Below the pieces are notes generated by a model. It did not search any database and had not been told where the DNA came from. It saw only the letters and a program-made list of their open reading frames with translations. Position numbers and translations under genes: made by a program. A DNA stretch of 6,548 bases from Bacteroidales bacterium (GTDB taxonomy: Bacteria > Bacteroidota > Bacteroidia > Bacteroidales > Tenuifilaceae), in NCBI GenBank assembly GCA_003531155.1, contig DQHR01000160.1, positions 2,381 through 8,928 of the forward strand, read 5' to 3'. Below are positions 1 through 5,870 of the stretch, one piece after another. Each line of letters starts with the position of its first letter. Position 1 is the first letter of the stretch.

Positions 1-791
1 CCAATAGATATCTTGTTATTCCAACATTTAACATTCTTGGAAGTAAAATCGCAAGTTATGGTTTAATCATCCTTATTCTTACAATACTTCTTAAAGTAAT
101 TCTACTTCCATTAACCTATAAATCATACCAGAGTTCAGCTAAAATGCGTGTTCTTAAGCCTCAGGTTGATGAGATTAATGCGAAATACCCAAATAAAGCC
201 GATGCTGTTAAGAAGCAACAAACCGTTATGGCACTTTATCGTAAGGTTGGGGTTAACCCATTGGGTGGATGTATTCCAATTTTAATTCAGTTCCCATTCC
301 TTATTGCGATGTTCCGTTTTTTCCCTGCATCATTTGAACTTCGTCAACAGAGTTTCCTTTGGGCCGACGATCTTTCGTCTTTCGATGCAATTATTAACCT
401 GCCATTTACTATTCCAATGTATGGGGCACATGTCAGTTTGTTTACTCTATTAATGGCCGGAGCGTTATTTGTAACTTCAAAAATGAATGCTGATCAAATG
501 GGCGATACTAACGCTCAACTACCTGGCATGAAATTTATGATGATTTACCTAATGCCAATCATGATGGTTGTTTGGTTTAACAACTATGCAGCAGGTTTGA
601 GTTACTACTATTTTTTAGCTAATATGTTTACTTTAGGTCAAACACTATTGATTAGACGGTTTGTTGATGATGAAGCAATATTGGCTAAATTGCATGAGAA
701 CGCTAAAAAACCTGTTAAAAAATCGAAATGGCAAGAAAAACTTGAACAGATTGCAAAACAGCAGGAGATGCAAAAGAATAAACGTAAATAA
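1..791 (+). CDS. yidC: Membrane protein insertase YidC, C-terminal 262 residues (5' end cut by window edge)
   Basis: YidC/Oxa1/Alb3 insertase, which places membrane proteins into the inner membrane alone or with SecYEG. The reading frame is open from base 3 with no start, so the N-terminal helix and large periplasmic domain lie outside the window; the Met codon at 144 is internal. Visible family features (numbered from base 3): a first core helix at about 18-36; the cytoplasmic helical hairpin with PLTYKSYQSSAKMRVLKPQ at 36-54 and LYRKVGVNPLGGCIPILIQFP at about 79-99 (this is where E. coli YidC has KVNPLGGCFPLLIQMP); and further membrane segments near 96-108, 145-157, 180-195 and 201-217. Lys31 sits where E. 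coli has the groove Arg366, so the positive charge in the hydrophilic groove is kept. The tail from about 230 is Lys-rich and hydrophilic, which in this family can help ribosome contact (inference here). The gene ends 21 bp before an intrinsic terminator. Confidence 0.96.
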   Translation, partial: NRYLVIPTFNILGSKIASYGLIILILTILLKVILLPLTYKSYQSSAKMRVLKPQVDEINAKYPNKADAVKKQQTVMALYRKVGVNPLGGCIPILIQFPFLIAMFRFFPASFELRQQSFLWADDLSSFDAIINLPFTIPMYGAHVSLFTLLMAGALFVTSKMNADQMGDTNAQLPGMKFMMIYLMPIMMVVWFNNYAAGLSYYYFLANMFTLGQTLLIRRFVDDEAILAKLHENAKKPVKKSKWQEKLEQIAKQQEMQKNKRK

Positions 792-812
792 TTAGTTCTG
801 TTTTAATTTTAG

Positions 813-845
813 AAGCGCAATCAGGAGGTTGCGCTTTTTTATTTT
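813..845 (+). terminator. Intrinsic terminator after yidC
   Basis: An 8-bp perfect stem (AAGCGCAA at 813-820 with TTGCGCTT at 829-836) and an 8-nt loop are followed by a T-rich run from 835 to 846 that is broken by one A. It lies 21 bp past the yidC stop codon, so yidC and the next gene are probably separate transcription units. Confidence 0.85.
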
Positions 846-974
846 TAATATCATAAACTGACATCTATCACCTGCATTTATGTTATACAGCCATGTTTTA
901 AAGCCTGCAATAAAATTGTGCTAGTTCCCCAGCAATTTACTTATTTCGCTTGTCCAAAACACACCAAAAAATAT

Positions 975-2669
975 ATGGCACGAAAACTTCTTATCCGTGA
1001 TGTAACTCTTCGCGATGGGCAGCAGTCGCTGTTTGCAACTAGAATGAACCAGAAGCAGGTAGATAGAGTTTTGCCTCTATTTAAAGATGCTGGTTTTTAT
1101 GCAATGGAGGTATGGGGCGGCGCAGTTCCCGATTCAATTATGCGTTACCTTAATGAGGATCCATGGGATAGATTAGAGAAAATAAAGACAATTATAGGAG
1201 ATACCTCTAAACTTACAGCTCTATCAAGAGGACGAAATCTTTTTGGATATAACCCATATCCCGAGGAGGTAATTGAAGGATTTAATCGTAATGCTGTTCA
1301 ATCTGGAATTTCAATTATGCGTATTTTCGATGCGCTTAACGATACCGAGAATATTAGAAGCACCATCAAGTATGTTAAGGAGAATGGAGGTATTGCTGAT
1401 GCAACTGTTTGTTATACTGTAGATCCAAAATTCACCACTGGCGATAGAATTAAATCTGCTTTGAAAGGTAAGTTACTTCCAAAGAAGATATTCACCATTG
1501 ATTATTTTGTAAAGAAAGCGAAAGAACTTGAGGCGATGGGTGCTGATATGATTTCGCTTAAAGATATGGCTGGTTTGGTTTCTCCTGAGCGTTCGTGCGA
1601 AATTATTTCTGCTTTTAAAAAGGAGTTAAGTATTCCCGTTGATTTTCATACCCATTGTACGCCGGGGTATGGGCACTCTGCCGCTTTAATGGCTATCATT
1701 AAAGGTGTAGATATTGTTGATACAGCAATCCTCAGCTTCGCTGGTGGTCCTGCTGCTCCTTCGTTTGAGATAATTCAGATATTTTGCAACAAGTTGGGTA
1801 TCGAAACAGGTGTAAATCTCGATGCTGTTGTTAAAATTAATAAAGAGCTTATTGAGATTCGTAAGGAGATGAAGGATGTTGATAGCTATCAATTATTTCC
1901 AATTGAATTCGATTTAACAAAAGATACTTTACCTACTCATATTGATAAACTTTTCGATGATGCCATTGAATTTGCAAATGCAGAGAAGTTCGAAGAACTT
2001 CAGAGTTGCTGTTTGGCTATTGAGAAACACTTCAATTTCCCTGAACCCGATGAGAATGTTAAATTCGCTGAGGTTCCTGGAGGTATGTATACTAACATGC
2101 TTGCACAACTCAAACAATTAAAACTTGAACAGCTATTACCACGAGTACTTGAGATTATACCAACAGTTCGTTTAGCATCTGGTTGTCCTCCGTTGGTAAC
2201 TCCAACTTCACAGATTGTTGGTGTACAGGCTGTAAACTGTGTAATTGATGAAAATAAGGGTGTACCTTTCTATACAAATAAATCAATTCAGTATGTAAAC
2301 CTTGTAAAAGGTTTATATGGGAAGACACCTATTCCTGTTGATCCCGAGTTCCGTTTGAAAATTGCTGGTATAAAAGAGGAAACCCCATACGATACATCTC
2401 ACTATCAAAAGCAGCCTAATCCAGTTTTTACTGAATTTGGTAACGCTAAATTGGCTGGAACTGAAAAAGAGGAGTTACTTCTTGAACTTTTCCCTTCTGT
2501 AGCTGAAAAATTCTTAAAAGATAGAATTGTTGCCCGTTACATGGATGCAATTAGAAAGGAACAGGATAAAAAACGTAAAGCCATTGAGGATGAGAAACGT
2601 AAATATGAAGCTATGAGTAACGAAGAGAAACGCGAAAGGCTAATAACAGGTTTGTTTAATGCTTGGTAA
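975..2669 (+). CDS. Carboxyltransferase subunit of a biotin-dependent carboxylase/decarboxylase (OadA / PycB / transcarboxylase 5S family), no biotin domain
   Basis: This 564-residue protein moves a carboxyl group between biotin and a 2-oxoacid such as pyruvate/oxaloacetate, as in oxaloacetate decarboxylase alpha, pyruvate carboxylase subunit B or the 5S transcarboxylase subunit. The N-terminal TIM barrel (about 5-275) shows RDVTLRDGQQS at 8-18 with the metal-binding Asp, RIFDALND at 116-123, the SLKDMAGL segment at 194-201 whose Lys196 matches the carboxylated metal-ligand lysine of the family, and HTHC at 225-228 with the two His ligands. The conserved second domain (about 290-480) includes VPGGMYTNM (367-375) and VTPTSQIVGVQA (408-419). 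The C-terminus (about 525-555) is a charged helix. There is no AMKM-type biotinylation motif, so the carrier protein must be encoded elsewhere. ATG 975 is chosen because the family begins at the MARKLLIRDVTLRDG segment; an in-frame GTG at 918 would add 19 atypical residues. Which substrate is used cannot be decided from this subunit alone, so no symbol is given. Confidence 0.92.
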   Translation: MARKLLIRDVTLRDGQQSLFATRMNQKQVDRVLPLFKDAGFYAMEVWGGAVPDSIMRYLNEDPWDRLEKIKTIIGDTSKLTALSRGRNLFGYNPYPEEVIEGFNRNAVQSGISIMRIFDALNDTENIRSTIKYVKENGGIADATVCYTVDPKFTTGDRIKSALKGKLLPKKIFTIDYFVKKAKELEAMGADMISLKDMAGLVSPERSCEIISAFKKELSIPVDFHTHCTPGYGHSAALMAIIKGVDIVDTAILSFAGGPAAPSFEIIQIFCNKLGIETGVNLDAVVKINKELIEIRKEMKDVDSYQLFPIEFDLTKDTLPTHIDKLFDDAIEFANAEKFEELQSCCLAIEKHFNFPEPDENVKFAEVPGGMYTNMLAQLKQLKLEQLLPRVLEIIPTVRLASGCPPLVTPTSQIVGVQAVNCVIDENKGVPFYTNKSIQYVNLVKGLYGKTPIPVDPEFRLKIAGIKEETPYDTSHYQKQPNPVFTEFGNAKLAGTEKEELLLELFPSVAEKFLKDRIVARYMDAIRKEQDKKRKAIEDEKRKYEAMSNEEKRERLITGLFNAW

Positions 2670-2685
2670 TTATTATATATTTAGG

Positions 2686-2740
2686 TAACAAGAAAGGGTG
2701 AACAACTTGTTCACCCTTTCTTGTTAAACAAATATTTTTT
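2686..2740. terminator. Long perfect hairpin between convergent genes, probable bidirectional terminator
   Basis: An 18-bp perfect inverted repeat (2686-2703 with 2709-2726; core AAGAAAGGGTGAAC) encloses a 5-nt loop, AACTT. It begins 16 bp after the + strand stop codon and ends 12 bp before the stop codon of the - strand gene, so it can end transcripts from both sides. On the + strand a T run follows at 2735-2740. On the - strand no clean T run follows, so termination there is likely weaker or depends on the stem alone, which would also protect the 3' end of the mRNA. Confidence 0.85.
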
Positions 2741-3590
2741 AGAAATGAAAAATGTTGCTTAGATAAGGAATAAAACCTGTTACAACTTTTCCTGTTTCGT
2801 AGCTTAATTCTGAGCCTCTAAGGCTATGAGGTATGCTATAAACAATAATCATCAATATAGCAGCAAGAACACTAAGCCATGGTCTACGTGTTTTCCAATT
2901 GAAGAATACAGCAATAGTCCATCCTACAAACGCAATAAGCGTTTTATTATCAGTTAAATCATACCCAAATGGAAAGCCTGTCCAGAATGCCCCAAAAGCA
3001 AATTTTTGAACCAAAGGACCAAATATAAACCCAGCAACTAAAAGGAAGATAATTGTTAAAACTCCATAAAACTTAAATCTATCGTGGTTAAACGCTGCCA
3101 TCAAACCGGTAAGGTTTGAGAAGAGCATTGCAATAAATATCAATAGAATATGAGGTGCTAAAGCCCAAACAGGGACAGGATCTTTAAAACGAATTACAAT
3201 GGGTTCGTTTTTGGCAATATCAACAGTACTATTATCGGCAGAATTTTTGAATTCGATAAAGTATTCAAGCTTACCAGCAGCAGGGCGATGTGGGAGAGAT
3301 GCCGCAATTAAACCCGATTCGCCAGCCGCAAATTGAACGGTATCCCAATTGCTATTGGTAGGATAGTTCCTGTAGTATAGAGAACCATTCCATCCTTCAG
3401 GAATATTCTTTAGCTCAACCTTACAATCAGTTCCTGATTCCCCGCTCCGAGGAAATTTATTTTTTATTGTTTGATTATTTAATGTAGCAGCAACACGCTT
3501 TGGATTTGTAGGTCCAGTAACGCGTTGATATACTAGTGCACTAAGTGTAATAACTACTGCAAAAAACCAGTACCCAAAAGTTGATTTCAT
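2739..3590 (-). CDS. Conserved-looking membrane protein of unknown function: periplasmic beta-rich domain plus five helices
   Basis: I do not recognise a named family for this 283-residue protein, although it has the look of a Bacteroidota membrane protein. A single N-terminal helix (about 5-22) is followed by a soluble region (23-140) rich in predicted strands, including a PAAGKLEYFIEF segment that resembles Ig/fibronectin-like or carbohydrate-module strands (weak resemblance). Four more hydrophobic helices follow at about 141-163, 176-194, 215-231 and 237-254. The positive-inside rule (NWKTRR at 230-235 cytoplasmic) places the soluble domain, the striking loop FWTGFPFGYDLTDNKT (202-217), and His147 and His255, each preceded by Pro, on the periplasmic side. 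ATG 3590 is the only sensible start, just before a signal-anchor. The gene lies 20 bp downstream of the M28 peptidase on the same strand, with no promoter or terminator seen between them, so the two are probably co-transcribed. Confidence 0.85.
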   Translation of the reverse strand: MKSTFGYWFFAVVITLSALVYQRVTGPTNPKRVAATLNNQTIKNKFPRSGESGTDCKVELKNIPEGWNGSLYYRNYPTNSNWDTVQFAAGESGLIAASLPHRPAAGKLEYFIEFKNSADNSTVDIAKNEPIVIRFKDPVPVWALAPHILLIFIAMLFSNLTGLMAAFNHDRFKFYGVLTIIFLLVAGFIFGPLVQKFAFGAFWTGFPFGYDLTDNKTLIAFVGWTIAVFFNWKTRRPWLSVLAAILMIIVYSIPHSLRGSELSYETGKVVTGFIPYLSNIFHF

Positions 3591-3610
3591 AGTTTATCTA
3601 TTTTATGTTT

Positions 3611-5395
3611 TTATAGTTGAACCAATAAAACTAGTTTTTGTTCGCCTCTCAATATTTCGACAGAGATAGTCATTCCAGGTTTTAACTCTGATAGCCTGTA
3701 CATATAATCTTGGATATTTTTAACCTGTTTACCATTAATTGCTGTGATAATATCGCCGCTCTTCATTCCTGCTTTATATGCTGGATTGTTTTCGGTTACT
3801 CCAATTGCTTTTAGCCCATTATTGCTTGAACCGCTAACATCTGGAATAATGCCAAGTTTTACTTTTAGCCCACCACGTGCGCTACGAGTAGGACGAGATT
3901 TTGGCCCAGCTTCTTGGAAGGTTAGCTTTTTGTCGCGATTCGAAAGTTCATATGCAAGATTGTAGATATAATTTGTGGCTTTAACACTACCATCAAAGTT
4001 GATCTTATCGATATCGTCTGCTGGAGTATGGTAATCGAGATGAACGCCTGTAGTGAATGCAAACACTGGAATATTCTTGTTGTAGAAGCTAGCATAGTCA
4101 GATGGCCCATATCCCTCTGGGGCAAATGCTAGTTTGAAAGTGCTGTCGGCATTTAACTTGGTAAGAATTGATTCGGTTTCTGTTGATGTTTTGGTTCCGC
4201 TAACCTGCAATTCATTTTTATTGTTAAGCCTTCCAAGCATATCGATATTAATCATTGCAACAACCGATGCGTTAGGAAGTAAACCTGATTCAACAAATTT
4301 TTGCGAACCAATAAGTCCCATTTCCTCAGCTGCAAACCCAACAAAAACGATACTGCGTTTAATTTTCCTATGCTTCGATGATAATTTTTGAGCAAGTTCA
4401 AGCATTGCTGCCACACCCGATGCATTATCGTCAGCACCGTTATGAACAGCAATCGTATCAGGTCTACGGCTAGATGATCCCTTGCCTCCCATTCCAAGAT
4501 GGTCAAAGTGGGCACCAATAACAATATATTCATTCTTTAAATCAGGATCTCTACCTTCTAACTTAGCAATGACATTTTGAGTTTTTTGAGTATTATTAAT
4601 TACTTCAGTGCTTGCATCAACATGTGAGTTTAATTCAATTGAGAATGGTCGACGTTCTTTAATGAGTTGTTTTTCAAGTTCATCTATTTTTCCTTTATCA
4701 CCCAATATTGTATTTGCAACTTCTCTTTTAACATGTATTACTGGTATTCCTTGATCAAAATCCCTTTCGGACATCCCTTGTAATTTGTCTTTAGGGTCAA
4801 ATGTGCTACCAGAAACGAGGATAACGCCTTTAGCACCCATGTCCTTTGCTATAAGAGTTTTTGTTCTGTCTGACGATTGATTTATGAATACGCTATTAGT
4901 ACTGTCTGGTTCAGGGTCACCACGAAGAATTAAAACCCATTTATTGGTTACATCAACAGCTTGGTAATCGTTCCACAGAATTTTTTCGTTATTCAACTTA
5001 AATCCAAAGCCAATAAACACAACTGATGCATTTAATGATCCAGTTGACGAGAATGGTAGGGTTGTAAAATCTGCATCATATTTTTGTTCTGCATCATTGA
5101 TAGTTAGTTTATTACCTGCACCCGGTTTTTGATCAAGAATAATATCCATGAACTGATAGCCGTTCTCACTCATAAGTTTAAGTCCGTAATGTTCAAACTG
5201 ATCTCTTATAAATTTAGCTGAAACTCGATCGTAAGTTGTACCCGGTAAACGACCTTTTAAACTGTCTGATGCAAGAAAATCTATATACTGATACAGATCC
5301 TTTTCCGAAATATCACTTTTTGTTTTTTTTATATTCTGGCACGAAGCCATCAGAGATATTGACAATAATATCCAAATGTTTACTAAATACTTCAT
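3611..5395 (-). CDS. Lipoprotein M28 family zinc aminopeptidase with C-terminal PDZ domain
   Basis: This 594-residue protein is a predicted exported metallopeptidase that probably removes N-terminal residues from peptides in the envelope. The N-terminus is a lipoprotein signal ending in MASC, with Cys19 as the lipid-modified residue. The residues after Cys (QNIKKTK) lack the acidic surface-export signal of Bacteroidota, so a periplasm-facing position is likely (inference). A PA-like insert spans about 120-255. The M28 catalytic domain (about 272-485) shows all expected ligands by comparison with Streptomyces griseus aminopeptidase: GAHFDH (His296), NGADDNASG (Asp323 bridging), AAEEMGLIGS (Glu357 base, Glu358 ligand), NIDMLGR (Asp385) and DYHTPADDIDKI (His456). 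After a basic linker (about 497-508) comes a PDZ domain (about 512-592) with PAYKAGMKSGDIITAINGK. It is therefore intact and predicted active. The PDZ may recruit C-termini or a partner. It is first in a two-gene unit with the membrane protein downstream. ATG 5395 gives an exact signal peptide. Confidence 0.95.
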   Translation of the reverse strand: MKYLVNIWILLSISLMASCQNIKKTKSDISEKDLYQYIDFLASDSLKGRLPGTTYDRVSAKFIRDQFEHYGLKLMSENGYQFMDIILDQKPGAGNKLTINDAEQKYDADFTTLPFSSTGSLNASVVFIGFGFKLNNEKILWNDYQAVDVTNKWVLILRGDPEPDSTNSVFINQSSDRTKTLIAKDMGAKGVILVSGSTFDPKDKLQGMSERDFDQGIPVIHVKREVANTILGDKGKIDELEKQLIKERRPFSIELNSHVDASTEVINNTQKTQNVIAKLEGRDPDLKNEYIVIGAHFDHLGMGGKGSSSRRPDTIAVHNGADDNASGVAAMLELAQKLSSKHRKIKRSIVFVGFAAEEMGLIGSQKFVESGLLPNASVVAMINIDMLGRLNNKNELQVSGTKTSTETESILTKLNADSTFKLAFAPEGYGPSDYASFYNKNIPVFAFTTGVHLDYHTPADDIDKINFDGSVKATNYIYNLAYELSNRDKKLTFQEAGPKSRPTRSARGGLKVKLGIIPDVSGSSNNGLKAIGVTENNPAYKAGMKSGDIITAINGKQVKNIQDYMYRLSELKPGMTISVEILRGEQKLVLLVQL

Positions 5396-5425
5396 TATTA
5401 AATCATTTTAATGTTTTTCTGTCTA

Positions 5426-5457
5426 CAAACCTACATTTATTTTATAACTATGACAAA
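5426..5457 (-). promoter_or_regulatory. Bacteroidota-type promoter for the peptidase/membrane-protein unit
   Basis: On the - strand, TTTG (complement of 5454-5457) is followed after exactly 20 nt by TAGGTTTG (complement of 5426-5433). This matches the -33 TTTG / -7 TAnnTTTG consensus of the primary Bacteroidota sigma factor. Transcription would begin near 5420, giving a leader of about 25 nt before ATG 5395. The leader is A-rich (AACATTAAAATGATTTAATA) with no Shine-Dalgarno sequence, as is usual in this phylum. Confidence 0.75.
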
Positions 5458-5497
5458 TAAGTATTATTGATATATGTTAGCGAAACTGCTAATTTCA

Positions 5498-5528
5498 TTT
5501 TAAAAAGTTTAAAAATCAACTAATTTTG
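5498..5528 (+). promoter_or_regulatory. Bacteroidota-type promoter for the small membrane protein
   Basis: TAATTTTG at 5521-5528 is a perfect TAnnTTTG -7 element. TTTT at 5498-5501 is a one-mismatch -33 element at a 19-nt spacing. Transcription would begin near 5535, about 12 nt before ATG 5547. Because the -7 box covers the in-frame TTG at 5526, that TTG cannot be the start if this promoter is used. Confidence 0.6.
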
Positions 5529-5546
5529 CGGAACTTCAAAATAGTG

Positions 5547-5870
5547 ATGGAAAGGAAAATATCCGAGAGAAAAGTTTTAATTTTTACCACTGCTTTAATT
5601 GTTATTGCAGGACTCATTAGGGTTGTCAAATATCCTTTAGGATTTGTTCTATTTTATCTTGCTTTTTTACCTTATGTACTGTACCGGTTAAACTATTATA
5701 AAAATCTAAGAGGAAAGGCTAAGCAACAGATTGATGGATATAGATTTGTAATTCTGATAACTATTATTGTTTCCATAATTCTAAATCTAATTGGATTGCA
5801 GGATGTTGAATTCTTTCTGCTTTTCCTTTTGATGATTGATTTTCTATTGGTAATCAATAAAAAGGATTAG
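5547..5870 (+). CDS. Small four-helix membrane protein, unknown function
   Basis: I do not recognise this 107-residue protein. It has a short basic N-terminus (MERKISERK) and four hydrophobic segments at about 10-26, 30-47, 66-84 and 87-104, joined by a basic loop (NYYKNLRGKAKQQ, about 49-61). This predicts an inner-membrane protein with both termini and the middle loop in the cytoplasm, by the positive-inside rule. No catalytic motif is seen. ATG 5547 is preferred over an in-frame TTG at 5526, which lies inside the promoter's -7 box, and over GTG 5544. The stop codon overlaps the stop of the convergent phosphatase gene by 4 bp, with no hairpin between them. That the ORF is real is supported by its well-placed promoter and regular helix pattern, not by recognised homology. 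Confidence 0.72.
   Translation: MERKISERKVLIFTTALIVIAGLIRVVKYPLGFVLFYLAFLPYVLYRLNYYKNLRGKAKQQIDGYRFVILITIIVSIILNLIGLQDVEFFLLFLLMIDFLLVINKKD

Noticed and set aside
911..918. TAAAATTG as a -7 promoter box for the carboxyltransferase
   Set aside because: One mismatch to TAnnTTTG and no TTTG-like element 19-21 nt upstream, so it is too weak to list.
918..974. GTG 918 as the start of the carboxyltransferase, adding 19 residues
   Set aside because: The added residues (LVPQQFTYFACPKHTKK and so on) do not look like the family N-terminus, which begins a few residues before RDVTLRDGQQS. ATG 975 fits exactly.
1686..2117. Two antisense ORFs (62 and 68 codons) inside the carboxyltransferase gene
   Set aside because: They lie wholly opposite strong coding sequence, have no recognisable domain and no promoter, and are shadows.
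3744..4533. Several ORFs of 67-93 codons in other frames of the peptidase gene
   Set aside because: The M28 catalytic frame is continuous through this region with all ligands, so these are shadows; no frameshift is needed.
5236..5460. 74-codon + strand ORF across the start of the peptidase gene
   Set aside because: It overlaps the lipoprotein signal and promoter on the opposite strand and its product has no plausible features.
5526..5546. TTG 5526 as the start of the small membrane protein
   Set aside because: It lies inside a perfect TAnnTTTG -7 box; ATG 5547 sits downstream of the predicted transcription start and still gives all four helices.
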